Source of the DNA: Terriglobales bacterium
Lineage (GTDB): Bacteria > Acidobacteriota > Terriglobia > Terriglobales > Acidobacteriaceae
Length of the DNA: 64,000 nucleotides
Direction of reading: 5' to 3'
Assembly (NCBI GenBank): GCA_025980765.1
Contig: JAICXB010000002.1
Coordinates: 1 to 64,000 of the forward strand
Part shown: piece by piece, positions 8,554-17,523 of the stretch
How positions within the stretch are numbered: position 1 is the first letter of the stretch
How the letters are laid out: each line of letters opens with the position of its first letter
Program-made: the position numbers and the translations under genes
The notes under the pieces: generated by a model
The model's input: the letters and a program-made list of their open reading frames with translations, nothing else
Told to the model about the DNA's origin: nothing
Databases searched by the model: none

Positions 8554-9882
8554 TTGAAAAGAGTTGGCTCTGTTGCGGTTCTTATACTGCTCGCAATTCC
8601 TCCATCCATATTTGCATTAGCCGTGCAAACGAGCGCAGCTTCGGCTTCTCCGGCAGCTGACACGCTGGCAAGCCTGAACGCCGAAGCGAGAAAAGCCTAT
8701 CAGCAGAAGGACTACCCTCGGTTTCTCAGCTTCGAGAAACGTGCTCTGGAGCTGTCACCGGGCAATCCTCGGCTCATCTACAACGTCGCTTGTGGGGATG
8801 CGCTCACGGGAGATTCTCATGCCGCAGTGGCGAAGCTCGATCAACTGCTCGCACTCAAGCTCGATTTAGGAGCGGAGACGGACGAAGATTTCTCCGCCAT
8901 CCGCAGCACGGAAGACTGGGCGGGCTTTAAATCTCGACTCGCGCAACTCCGCAAGCCGATCGTCCGGAGCACGGTTGCTTTTCAGCTGAGCGATCCCGAT
9001 CTTCTCGCCACCGGCATTGCCGTGGATTCCAAAAATGGGGATACCTACATTGCCAGCGTGCGCGAGCGAAAGATTGTGCGGCGCAGCAAAGATGGAGGAG
9101 TTTCCGATTTCATTTCGCCCGCGCAGGACGGCTTTCTGGCTGGGGCGTCGGTTGCCATCGATACCCAACGCAATGTTCTGTTTGCCAGCACGGCTACGGC
9201 GCCATTCATGGCCGACTACCAGAAGGGCGATGCGGCGCGATCTGGCGTTTTTGCCTTCGATTTGAAATCGGGCAAGCTGCTCCGAAAGGCCTTGCTTCCC
9301 AACGATGGTAAACAGCATTTCCTGAACGCACTGGCCTTGGACCAAAATGGGAACCTGTACGTCTCCGATTCGGCGCATTCCGGCATTTACAAACTTGCGC
9401 TCGGAAAGAAAGAACTCGAAGTATTTGTCCCTGGCAATGTCTTTCGTGCAACCCAGGGACTGGCATTCTCGCGCGACGATAAGGTCCTGTATGTCGCCGA
9501 TTACTCCGATGGGGTCTGGGCTCTGGACATGGCTTCCAAGAAGCCGCGCCAACTGGAATCTCCCTCCGGCGTCTGGTTGGGTGGACTGGATGGCCTTTCG
9601 GGCGTGCCCGACGGCTTCATCGCCGTTCAGATCGGAGTACAGCCACAGCGCGTGCTGCATCTGCGCCTCGGCCCAGGCGGAGAGAATATCTCCTCGGTGG
9701 ACATCATGGAGATGAACCATCCCGACTATGACGGTCCCATTCAAGGCACAGTCGCAAACGGAGCATTTCTCTACGTGGCCAACAGTCAACTGGAACTTGG
9801 CAACGGCCAGACCGGTGCCTTCGCAGCTGACCGCGCCCGGCCGACTATAGTGCTGCGATTGCCGTTGGCGCCCGGCAACTAA
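8554..9882 (+). CDS. Exported TPR plus SMP-30/NHL-like beta-propeller protein
   Basis: The protein is about 442 residues from the TTG at 8554, which has AGGA with suitable spacing upstream and opens onto a signal peptide (VAVLILLAIPPSIFALA). An ATG at 8389 would give an implausible leader overlapping the divergent gene. After cleavage comes a short TPR-like helical region (LNAEARKAYQQKDYPRFLSF, then ALELSPGNPRLIYNVACGDA). A propeller of repeated strands follows (GIAVDSKNGDTYIASVRERK, ALDQNGNLYVSDSAHSGIYK, AFSRDDKVLYVADYSDGVWA). It resembles SMP-30/gluconolactonase or NHL proteins, but I cannot point to a metal-binding set, so a binding rather than catalytic role is possible. Confidence 0.83.
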   Translation: MKRVGSVAVLILLAIPPSIFALAVQTSAASASPAADTLASLNAEARKAYQQKDYPRFLSFEKRALELSPGNPRLIYNVACGDALTGDSHAAVAKLDQLLALKLDLGAETDEDFSAIRSTEDWAGFKSRLAQLRKPIVRSTVAFQLSDPDLLATGIAVDSKNGDTYIASVRERKIVRRSKDGGVSDFISPAQDGFLAGASVAIDTQRNVLFASTATAPFMADYQKGDAARSGVFAFDLKSGKLLRKALLPNDGKQHFLNALALDQNGNLYVSDSAHSGIYKLALGKKELEVFVPGNVFRATQGLAFSRDDKVLYVADYSDGVWALDMASKKPRQLESPSGVWLGGLDGLSGVPDGFIAVQIGVQPQRVLHLRLGPGGENISSVDIMEMNHPDYDGPIQGTVANGAFLYVANSQLELGNGQTGAFAADRARPTIVLRLPLAPGN

Positions 9883-9969
9883 CCCGCGATATTCGAGCAG
9901 GACGGCCTGAATCCTCGGAACCTGGCTTGCGGTTGAGGTGTCAATACTGCGATCGAGGATCTATGAACC

Positions 9970-12393
9970 ATGGCTGCTCTGCGCGAAGACGTTCTTCGTG
10001 ATCTTCGTTATGCGAGCCGCAGCTTTCGCCGCGCGCCGGGATTGGCATTGACCGCGGTTCTGGCGCTGGCGCTGGGTATCGGATCCAGCACTGCTGTTTT
10101 CAGCGTTGTCGATCGCATCCTGTTCCGCAGTCTTCCTTACGGAAATCCGGCCGAACTGGTGTCGTTTGGCTTTGTTGCGCCGATTGAGCCGGAAGAGTTC
10201 ATGCTGGGCACTGCTTACGTGCAGTGGAAGAACTCGCAATCGGCGTTCGGGTCCATGGCGGCATCGGCGCCGGGAGGTCAGGCCTGCGACCTGACGGAGA
10301 GTAGCCCTGAGCGCCTGACGTGCGCGTTGGTGGAACGAACGCTGCTGCCCACACTGGAGGTGCGTCCGCTGCTGGGACGCAATTTCACTGAAGAGGAAGA
10401 TCGGCCGCATGGCGCGCGCGTCGTCCTGATTTCACACGCGCTCTGGCGCACCCGTTTTGCCTCAGACCCGGCCATTGTCGGCAAAACGCTATCTCTCGAT
10501 GGCCAGCCAAGCACCATCATCGGCGTTCTGCCCGCGGACTTCGAGATGCCAACGCTTTCGCCGGCGGACATCCTGGAACCACTGGCGCTCGACCTCGCCG
10601 CCCAGGTTCCACCCAATTCTGGACGTGTACTGCGTGTAGTGGGGCGGCTGGCGCCTGGCGTGAGTGCTGCACAGGCTGGCGCGGCGCTGCAAGTCGCATC
10701 GGATTCCGAGCAGTGGGTGCCGAAGCAGTTTCGTAGTGAGGTGAAGTTTCGGGTGGAAAACCTGCGCGACCGGCAGACCGGCGATTATCGCGTCTCGTCT
10801 CTCACCTTACTCGCAGCCGTTATTGCAGTACTGCTGGTCGCTTGCGCCAATATCGCCAACCTGCTGCTGGCGCGGGCTGCATCGCGAGAGCGGGAGAGCG
10901 CGATCCGAACTGCGTTGGGCGCCAGTCGCGTCCGCTTGGGGTTGCAGTCATTAGTAGAGGGCCTGGCGCTCGCCATCGCGGGTGGTATTGTGGGATGCGG
11001 GTTGGCGTTTGCACTGCTGCGCATCTTCGTGCGTCTCGCTCCGCAAGGAATTCCGCACCTGCAGCAGGCTACGGTCGATCTGCGCGTACTGGCGTTCGCG
11101 TTGCTGTCTTCCATCGCCTGCGGCGTACTCTTTTCGCTGGCGCCGATTACGAGTAAGCCAAATCGGGAAGCACTATCCGGCGGACACAACATTCAAGGCT
11201 CGCGCAATCCGATGCGACAGGTCCTCGCTGCGGTTCAAGTCGCAGGATCGGTGTTACTGATCAGTGCCGCGACGCTTCTGCTGCGCAGTTTGTGGTCGCT
11301 GGAATCAGTGCCGCTGGGGTTGAACACCGATCATGTTGTTACCGCCACGATCACTTTGGGAACTCATCAGTACCCCACCGCGAAAGAGCAGTTCGCTTTC
11401 TACCAATCATTGGAGGCGAAGCTACGCGGGGTGCCCGGCGTCGAGTCGCTGGCGCTGAGCGATTCGCTCCCGCCCAGCGGGTTGATGCGCTCGCGTCCAT
11501 ATTCCGGGTTGCAATTGGAAGGCCGGGAGCTTTATCGCGAAGGCACCGGCGGCATGATTGACTGGCGTGCGGTCACACCGGAATATTTTGATGTCCTCGG
11601 CATTCCCATAGTGCGCGGCCGCGGGTTCGAGCCTCAGGACCGTTCGCCCGGGCAGTACTCCATGATTGTGAGCGAGTCGCTGGCGAAAAAGATGTTCGGC
11701 AGCAGGGATCCCCTGGGTCAGCGGCTCCGCATGATCGACGGCAAAGAGTGGTACACCATTGTGGGAGTCGCCGCCGGAGTAAAGAACGGCGGCATTACCA
11801 GCGCAGCCGATCCGGAATACTACGTCGTACGCCGCGAGGTGGCTGATGATGCGACTGCGCGAACCTCCATCATCCTGCGCACTTCGCTCAACCCCAGTGC
11901 CACGATCAAATGGGTCCGAGGGGAAATTGCCTCGCTCGACGCCACACTTCCGGTGGACACTGAAACCATGGACCAGAGAGTCGGCAAATTGTTGGCGCGT
12001 CCGCGCTTCAATGCTGTCTTGCTATCGATATTTGGTGGCATGGCTTTGTTGCTCGCAGCTATCGGCGTCTATAGCGTGATGGCGCTACTGGTCACGCAGC
12101 GCACACAGGAAATTGGCGTACGCATGGCTTTGGGCGCGACTCGTCGTGGAATCGCCGGTTTGGTTCTCTCCAGCACCGCCGGATGGACACTGGCAGGAGT
12201 GATTGTCGGCGTGCTGGTTTCGCTTGCGGCCGCACGCGCATTTCGTACGCTACTCTTCGGAGTCCCGCAATTCGATCCAGTCGCGATGGGAGTCTCAGCC
12301 GCAGTGCTCATGGTTTCTGCAGTGCTTGCCGCTTATGTTCCGGCGCGGCGCGCCGCAATGGTCGACCCGATCATTGCTCTGCGGCATGAATAG
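9970..12393 (+). CDS. ADOP-type MacB/FtsX ABC transporter permease
   Basis: This 807-residue protein has the duplicated architecture of the acidobacterial duplicated orphan permease family. The N-terminus (DVLRDLRYASRSFRRAPGLA) leads into helix 1 (TAVLALALGIGSSTAVFSVV). A MacB-like periplasmic domain follows (about 50-270), then three helices with an FtsX signature (ACANIANLLLARAASRERES, then AIRTALGASR). The second half repeats the plan: a helix near QVAGSVLLISAATLLLRSLW, a second periplasmic domain, and FtsX helices with QEIGVRMALGATRRGI. No ABC ATPase and no PadR gene is adjacent, although such permeases often sit by a PadR regulator. The substrate is unknown. The end is convergent with the asparaginase gene. 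Confidence 0.93.
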   Translation: MAALREDVLRDLRYASRSFRRAPGLALTAVLALALGIGSSTAVFSVVDRILFRSLPYGNPAELVSFGFVAPIEPEEFMLGTAYVQWKNSQSAFGSMAASAPGGQACDLTESSPERLTCALVERTLLPTLEVRPLLGRNFTEEEDRPHGARVVLISHALWRTRFASDPAIVGKTLSLDGQPSTIIGVLPADFEMPTLSPADILEPLALDLAAQVPPNSGRVLRVVGRLAPGVSAAQAGAALQVASDSEQWVPKQFRSEVKFRVENLRDRQTGDYRVSSLTLLAAVIAVLLVACANIANLLLARAASRERESAIRTALGASRVRLGLQSLVEGLALAIAGGIVGCGLAFALLRIFVRLAPQGIPHLQQATVDLRVLAFALLSSIACGVLFSLAPITSKPNREALSGGHNIQGSRNPMRQVLAAVQVAGSVLLISAATLLLRSLWSLESVPLGLNTDHVVTATITLGTHQYPTAKEQFAFYQSLEAKLRGVPGVESLALSDSLPPSGLMRSRPYSGLQLEGRELYREGTGGMIDWRAVTPEYFDVLGIPIVRGRGFEPQDRSPGQYSMIVSESLAKKMFGSRDPLGQRLRMIDGKEWYTIVGVAAGVKNGGITSAADPEYYVVRREVADDATARTSIILRTSLNPSATIKWVRGEIASLDATLPVDTETMDQRVGKLLARPRFNAVLLSIFGGMALLLAAIGVYSVMALLVTQRTQEIGVRMALGATRRGIAGLVLSSTAGWTLAGVIVGVLVSLAAARAFRTLLFGVPQFDPVAMGVSAAVLMVSAVLAAYVPARRAAMVDPIIALRHE

Positions 12394-12445
12394 CTCACGC
12401 CGACGCAGTCATTGAGAAAGCGCGCCGAACTAGATCTTCCTTGGC

Positions 12446-13711
12446 TTACTTTGCTGCCGCTCGCGAGCGCATCCGTGAGTGTGGTGGATAGTCCAGCGCC
12501 GCGCCCTGATAAAGCGAAATGCAGGGTTCCAAACGCTTGCTTCCATCGTGCACGCAAAAATGCCGAGGACGTCCGGGCGCGCCGCTCCACATGCTTACCC
12601 CGGCATAGGCCCCGTCTTTGCGCAGAATGTAGAACTCCATGTCGACGTAACGGAGCTTGTTCATGTCATTGTTGAAATTGCGCGCGATGCGCTTGAGCGT
12701 GTCAAAGCCAGCTTCTTGCGGCGACATCCCGTGGCGCATGTTTTCGACGATGGTATGCGCGCCTGCGACGCGGATGTTCTCCTCGCCCGAGCCGGTCGCG
12801 CCGGCCGAGCCTACATCCTGATCGCAATAATTGCCGGCGCCGATGATGGGTGAATCGCCGCAGCGTCCGGGGATCTTCCAGGCAAGCCCGCTGGTGGTGG
12901 TCATGCCCGACATTTCGTTTTTCTCGTTCAGCACGGAGACGTGAATGGTGCCGTGCGGCGGATACAAAACGGCATTGACCGCGAATTCGCGCCACTCTGG
13001 CTCAACGTGCAGACGTTCGGCTAAGTCATACAAGCGCTGCCGTTGGAGCTCCCACATTTCTTCCGTGTTCACGGTGGCCTGCTCACCGCCCTCTCCCGGT
13101 ACGTGGTAGTTAGGGTCATCGAGGCCGGGTCCCCACCAATCTTCGTTGGAATTCGACTCCTTCCACATCAGCCAGATCTGGTGCGCACGCTCGGTCAGCA
13201 GGTTCTCTTTTGGGAATCCCATCGCATAGCCGAATTTCTCCGCGCCTTCTCCGACCAGCATCACGTGCCCGGTGTGCTGCATCACCGCTTGCCCCAGCAG
13301 CGCGACATTCTTGATATTGCGCACGGCGCCGACCGATCCTGCGCGCCGGGTTGGACCATGCATGCAGCAGGAATCGAGCTCGACGACGCCTTCTTCGTTG
13401 GGCAGCCCGCCGAGTCCGACGCTCATATCATTGGGATCGTCTTCCTGGGTTTTGCCCACCGCGATCGCGGCATCCAGCGTGTCCTTGCCGTCCTTCAGCA
13501 TCTGGTATCCCTTATCGCTACCGTTCCAGCCGTTGGCGCTCGAGATCAGGATGGGCGGTTTCGATCTTCCCGATCCGGTGCCTGATACTGTCCGAGTCTG
13601 TGATGGCGAAGACTGAGCTGGTGCGGATGAACTGCTCTCTTGCGCGCGCAAGCCTACAGCAAGCGAGGTCATGGCGGCGCTGGTGATGAAATCCCTGCGG
13701 GAAATGGACAT
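12446..13711 (-). CDS. Tat-exported N4-(beta-N-acetylglucosaminyl)-L-asparaginase
   Basis: This 421-residue Ntn-hydrolase carries a twin-arginine signal (SRRDFITSAAMTSLAVGLRA). Glycosylasparaginases cleave the amide bond between GlcNAc and asparagine after self-cleavage before a nucleophilic threonine. That Thr is visible in PPHGTIHVSVL, where the usual Asp of the H-D-T-I motif is Gly, as in some bacterial subfamilies. Further family segments are TTTSGLAWKIPGRCGDSPII and GAGNYCDQDVGSAGATGSGE (substrate binding). A periplasmic role in degrading glycopeptides is likely. The gene stands alone, convergent with the ADOP permease. Confidence 0.9.
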   Translation of the reverse strand: MSISRRDFITSAAMTSLAVGLRAQESSSSAPAQSSPSQTRTVSGTGSGRSKPPILISSANGWNGSDKGYQMLKDGKDTLDAAIAVGKTQEDDPNDMSVGLGGLPNEEGVVELDSCCMHGPTRRAGSVGAVRNIKNVALLGQAVMQHTGHVMLVGEGAEKFGYAMGFPKENLLTERAHQIWLMWKESNSNEDWWGPGLDDPNYHVPGEGGEQATVNTEEMWELQRQRLYDLAERLHVEPEWREFAVNAVLYPPHGTIHVSVLNEKNEMSGMTTTSGLAWKIPGRCGDSPIIGAGNYCDQDVGSAGATGSGEENIRVAGAHTIVENMRHGMSPQEAGFDTLKRIARNFNNDMNKLRYVDMEFYILRKDGAYAGVSMWSGAPGRPRHFCVHDGSKRLEPCISLYQGAALDYPPHSRMRSRAAAK

Positions 13712-13779
13712 TGCGATCCTCCGAATGAATGGCAGAAAAGAATACTACGGCCCAGCGGGATGGGGATCCGTAGCGAGTG

Positions 13780-14022
13780 TCACTCATGCCGAGTGAGTAG
13801 TTCGGACATACCGGCCACCACGGCTGCATAAATTGCTCCATTTACCGGCGCAAGCACTGCGATGACAGTAAACAGAGATGGGTCAACTGTTAAGGATGCA
13901 AATGAAGCAGGAAAAACGAAGAGAACGTAGAACGGATGCGCTCTCCACGGCGGGACAAAGAATAGAATTACGGCCATACAATATCCCAGTACCGCCCCAA
14001 CCGCTACGCGTCGTCTCATCAC
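13780..14022 (-). CDS. Small two-helix membrane protein ending the envelope operon
   Basis: This is an 80-residue protein with two hydrophobic segments (VAVGAVLGYCMAVILFFV and FTVIAVLAPVNGAIYAAVVA) separated by PPWRAHPFYVLFVFPASFAS. Its ATG overlaps the stop of the DUF3108 gene by 4 bases (ATGA), which argues for translational coupling and a real gene. I recognise no family. It is the last gene of the waaA-lpxK-waaC-ICMT-DUF3108 run. Confidence 0.65.
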   Translation of the reverse strand: MMRRRVAVGAVLGYCMAVILFFVPPWRAHPFYVLFVFPASFASLTVDPSLFTVIAVLAPVNGAIYAAVVAGMSELLTRHE

Positions 14023-14870
14023 CGCGTGGCCAGTGCTGCTCGCACCGGCGCCTGATTACTGACCCGCGTGAGATGGAAGGTTAGGGTTCCCCAAAACATC
14101 TTCGCTCGCATTTGCACCGGTATGCGACGATCATCGTCGGAGTACCACATCCATATCTTGCCTTTGCCTTTTTGTGGACCACTGAGCGCCTGAGCGGAGA
14201 CGCGCACAGTCTTGAACGTGCCGTAAGGAGCTTTGATCTGCTCGCGTCCTTCGACATCGACTTGCACTTCCGCGGTTTTACCTCCATCGTTTACCGGAAA
14301 CAGGAGTTTCTGCCCAACGCTTAAAGGTTGCGAGGCGACGTAGTACACGGCAGAAATCACGTCGGTGACGCAGCCGGGGATATCGTTCTCCTCGTGTTTT
14401 TCGTTGTTAGCGCGCAGGTTTTTCTCGTCGAGCACGCTCTTCTTGCGGTCGTAGTCATAACGCACAGTCGTCTCAACTCTCCGGAAGCCCTCTTCGGTGT
14501 GTTTGGTCAACGAAAGCGTGCAATTGTTTTTTGGGTCGAATGACGACTCGATGTGATCATGCACGTGATAAAGCAGAGCAACGGCGCCGATCGAGTCGGC
14601 ATTGGCCGTAACACGCTGTTGTTCGTTGATGGTATCGAAGCGCACGGCAGTAGTTCCGGCGGTGAACAGACGCCAGTCCACGCTATAGGCAAAAGTCTGG
14701 CCGGCAGGGAAGCGGTATGCAGACGACGGTGGTTGAATCGCCGAAATGCTGGTCGAAGTCGCCGCCGAAAAAGCTGGTTGGGGAGAGGTCTGGCTTTGCC
14801 ACCCCCCAAGAATCGCGGCCAGGGCGAGCAGTAATAAGACTCGGTTGAGGAATGCGGTTGCTCTGCTCAT
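14019..14870 (-). CDS. DUF3108 exported protein
   Basis: This 283-residue protein has an N-terminal signal (VLLLLALAAILGGWQ). A DUF3108 domain covers most of the mature part: FPAGQTFAYSVDWRLFTAGT, a long beta-rich middle with YHVHDHIESSFDP, DVISAVYYVASQPLSVGQKL, and KGKIWMWYSDDDRRIPVQMR near the end. DUF3108 proteins are predicted periplasmic beta-rich proteins without an established activity. The gene follows the ICMT-like gene by 10 bases and overlaps the next small gene, so it belongs to the lipid A/Kdo operon. A role in outer membrane assembly is suggested by context only. Confidence 0.88.
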   Translation of the reverse strand: MSRATAFLNRVLLLLALAAILGGWQSQTSPQPAFSAATSTSISAIQPPSSAYRFPAGQTFAYSVDWRLFTAGTTAVRFDTINEQQRVTANADSIGAVALLYHVHDHIESSFDPKNNCTLSLTKHTEEGFRRVETTVRYDYDRKKSVLDEKNLRANNEKHEENDIPGCVTDVISAVYYVASQPLSVGQKLLFPVNDGGKTAEVQVDVEGREQIKAPYGTFKTVRVSAQALSGPQKGKGKIWMWYSDDDRRIPVQMRAKMFWGTLTFHLTRVSNQAPVRAALATR

Positions 14871-14880
14871 TCGCTCTGAG

Positions 14881-15468
14881 TCATCTCACGCCGGCGCTGA
14901 ACGCGCTGCGGTGAGCGACTGTCATTTTTATCAGCAACGCCGCTAACATCAACGCGGCTCCGATCAGTGCATTGTACTCGCGATGTTTCAGATAAAGCTC
15001 GCGAGAAAAGTTCGCCGCCAGGCTCTCGCTCGACCAACGCGGCCATAGCCGCGGCACCTGCCGGGCATACTCATCGAAGTTAGGGAAAGTGGAGCGCAGA
15101 AATGACTCCTCGCTTCTGATGACCGGCATGTAAATAATTACGAAGAAGACGAACATCAAGACCCAGATCCACAGGTTGCGAGCTGCCAGCGCGAAGCCAA
15201 TCCCAATGATGATCGAGCCCAAATAAAGGGGATTGCGCGTGTAGCTGTATGGCCCCGAGGTCGCCAGTTCTTCGTTCTTACGCAACTGCGCCGATGCCAA
15301 AGCCCGAATCCCGATTCCCAAAATGATGACGATTGAGCCAACCGCGACCATCGCGGCACTCGGCTGCGCCAGCCACAAGTAAATCAATGCGAAGGCGAAT
15401 CCCATAGGCACGCGGACGCGACGCGCTATGCGCTGCCATGTATCCTGTCGAGCAGCCTGCGGACTCAA
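14881..15468 (-). CDS. ICMT/PEMT-type membrane methyltransferase
   Basis: This 195-residue protein has about five membrane helices and the C-terminal signature of the isoprenylcysteine methyltransferase / phospholipid methyltransferase superfamily. The signature is visible as GPYSYTRNPLYLGSIIIGIG and then RSEESFLRSTFPNFDEYARQ with VPRLWPRW. Members methylate lipid-soluble or lipid-linked substrates using S-adenosylmethionine. Its position after waaC and before DUF3108, with 4-base overlap to waaC, points to modification of an envelope lipid. The exact substrate is not predictable. Confidence 0.87.
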   Translation of the reverse strand: MSPQAARQDTWQRIARRVRVPMGFAFALIYLWLAQPSAAMVAVGSIVIILGIGIRALASAQLRKNEELATSGPYSYTRNPLYLGSIIIGIGFALAARNLWIWVLMFVFFVIIYMPVIRSEESFLRSTFPNFDEYARQVPRLWPRWSSESLAANFSRELYLKHREYNALIGAALMLAALLIKMTVAHRSAFSAGVR

Positions 15469-16520
15469 ACTGTCACTCCCAGCAAATTAAGCGCAGCCTC
15501 GCTCACTTGCTCGACCGAGATGTTCAGCAATCCCGCTTCGGGTTCTGAGCGCCGGCTATGATCGCGCTTGCTCTCCGGGCTGCGTAGGACAATGAATCGC
15601 CCGCCATAGGGGCCATTGCGCGCTGGGTCGGTGGGGCCGAAGATCGCGACCACAGGTACACCAAGCGCGGACGCGAGGTGCAGCGGTCCAGTATCGCCAC
15701 CCACGAATATGGCCGCGCGGCGAGTGAGCGCAATCAGCTCCAACAGCGAGCACTCCACCACACGAGCCAACTTTCCCATTCCGGCACACACGGCTTGTGC
15801 CAATTGAAACTCTCCCGGACCCGCATTGACCAAAGCGCCCACGCCATGGTCAACGAGGTTCTTTACCAGCGCAGCGTAACGCTCGACGGGCCAACACTTC
15901 GCGCCCCATCCCGCACCAGGATTCACGATGGCGAACGGAGCAGAAAACGACTGCAAAAGATCATTTGTCCATTTTTCGACGTGCGCCGATGAAGGAAATG
16001 CAACTACAGAGGGATCAATGGTGCGCCCCACCGCTGCCGAAATGGTTTGGCACGCCTGGACGATAACGTGCCGCGCCGGTGTGTGCGCCTTGACGTTGTA
16101 CCACCAGCGCGCGGGCAGTTCACGGGGTTGAAGGGCTCCGGCGCGTACTCTGGCATGACTTGCCTTTGCCAGAAGCGCTGAGCGGATTGCACCTTGCAAG
16201 TCAATTGCTATTTCGTACTGGAGCTCTCGCAAGTGATGGCGCAGCATGCCGATCTCGTGGAGTGTATTCCGGCCCAAGAGCGAATTCCGCCAGCGACGCA
16301 TGTGTACGGGATGAACTGCGTTGACCAGCGGCTGCTCGGGCGATAATGCCATCTCTCCCCCGGCTTCGGCCGGAGGACGAGAACTGAGGAGCGGCATCCA
16401 GCGCTCTTCGATGGCCCAATCGATCACGCTGTCAGGAATCGCTGCCCGCAGCCCAGCCACAGCGGGCATGGCATGGATAACATCGCCCATCGCACTGAGG
16501 CGGACAATCAGGACCTTCAT
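15465..16520 (-). CDS. waaC: Lipopolysaccharide heptosyltransferase I-like GT9 protein
   Basis: GT9 proteins of this type add the first heptose to the Kdo residues of lipid A on the inner face of the inner membrane. The protein begins MKVLIVRLSAMGDVIHAMPA, the typical WaaC N-terminus with the GD catalytic acid. The second Rossmann half contains FAIVNPGAGWGAKCWPVERY and the nucleotide-sugar site FVGGDTGPLHLASALGVPVV with AIFGPTDPARNGPYG. The ATG at 16520 is the canonical start; a TTG at 16535 would add five residues. It follows lpxK by about 45 bases and overlaps the ICMT gene. Another heptosyltransferase-like specificity cannot be excluded. Confidence 0.9.
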   Translation of the reverse strand: MKVLIVRLSAMGDVIHAMPAVAGLRAAIPDSVIDWAIEERWMPLLSSRPPAEAGGEMALSPEQPLVNAVHPVHMRRWRNSLLGRNTLHEIGMLRHHLRELQYEIAIDLQGAIRSALLAKASHARVRAGALQPRELPARWWYNVKAHTPARHVIVQACQTISAAVGRTIDPSVVAFPSSAHVEKWTNDLLQSFSAPFAIVNPGAGWGAKCWPVERYAALVKNLVDHGVGALVNAGPGEFQLAQAVCAGMGKLARVVECSLLELIALTRRAAIFVGGDTGPLHLASALGVPVVAIFGPTDPARNGPYGGRFIVLRSPESKRDHSRRSEPEAGLLNISVEQVSEAALNLLGVTV

Positions 16521-16566
16521 GCGTGAATGCTGCAATCATCCGAATCGATGTGCACTCCCGATTCTC

Positions 16567-17523
16567 TCACGCGCGACAATCGCAGCGCTCGGCCAGAACT
16601 CCCAGCATGTGCTTAATTGCAGCTTCTGCTTCGAGCAGTTCGAGGCGCATGGGAACCACGAGGGGATTCAGGGCCGCGAGGTGTGGTCCAAGATTCACTG
16701 CATCTTTTTCGGTTGTGACCAGCCGGGCATTACCATGGCGAAGACGCAGTTGCATTAAGCGCTCAATGTCAATGTCGTTGTAGCGATGGTGATCGCGAAA
16801 CCTGATTTCCTCGCGCACTTCGAAGCCGCTCTCTCGCAGCCCGGAAAAAAATCGCTCCGGACGAGCGATTCCGCAGAACGCAATCAACGGCTCCGAAATG
16901 GACGGCAACGCCATGGTCCGCCGTGTCCGCCAGAGCCGCCAATCGCCTTTGGGCAGACGATCTGCAGAAAATGACTCGCTCACTACCACTGCGTCGGCCC
17001 GTTGCAGCGCCGTGAGCGGTTCGCGCAAGCGGCCCGCAGGAAGAAGCTTGTCTGCGAGGTCCTCCTGGTTCAGCATCACGACGTTGAAGTCGCGATGTAG
17101 TTGCCGGTGCTGGAACCCATCATCCAGAAGATGAACCGGATTCGAACTGGCACCGCCATATTGTCGTTCGGCTTCAACACCGGCAACGTGGCGGTCCTCA
17201 CCAACAAACACCGGGCAGCGAAGTTTGCGCGCGATGAGTAGAGGCTCGTCGCCGAATTGCTCTGCCGAGCCATCAGCCTTTACCGGCAGTACTCCGCGGC
17301 TGCTGCGCCCATAGCCGCGCGACAGAACATCGACCCAGATGCCGCGTTGCGCCAGCAGTTCTCCCAGCGCAATCACGAACGGGGTCTTCCCCGAGCCGCC
17401 GGCAGAGATGTTCCCAATGCTGATCACCGGCCAGGCAAGCTTTTGGGATTTCAGGATTTCGCGGTCGTAAAGCGCATTGCGCGCGTGGGTGATCTGTCCA
17501 TAGAGCGCAGAGAGCAGGCTCAT
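16567..17523 (-). CDS. lpxK: Tetraacyldisaccharide 4'-kinase
   Basis: LpxK phosphorylates the 4' position of the lipid A disaccharide at the inner membrane. The 318-residue length fits. The P-loop SIGNISAGGSGKTPFVIALG, the downstream SRGYGR segment, the LLDDGFQHRQLHRDFNVVML segment and FRDHHRYNDIDIERL are all diagnostic for the family. Its start overlaps the waaA stop by 4 bases. This is good evidence that the organism makes a lipid A-based outer membrane. Confidence 0.96.
   Translation of the reverse strand: MSLLSALYGQITHARNALYDREILKSQKLAWPVISIGNISAGGSGKTPFVIALGELLAQRGIWVDVLSRGYGRSSRGVLPVKADGSAEQFGDEPLLIARKLRCPVFVGEDRHVAGVEAERQYGGASSNPVHLLDDGFQHRQLHRDFNVVMLNQEDLADKLLPAGRLREPLTALQRADAVVVSESFSADRLPKGDWRLWRTRRTMALPSISEPLIAFCGIARPERFFSGLRESGFEVREEIRFRDHHRYNDIDIERLMQLRLRHGNARLVTTEKDAVNLGPHLAALNPLVVPMRLELLEAEAAIKHMLGVLAERCDCRA

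Noticed and set aside
11610-11640. tRNA-like GGGTTCGAGCC sequence
   Set aside because: It lies inside the ADOP permease coding region, with no matching acceptor or anticodon arms.
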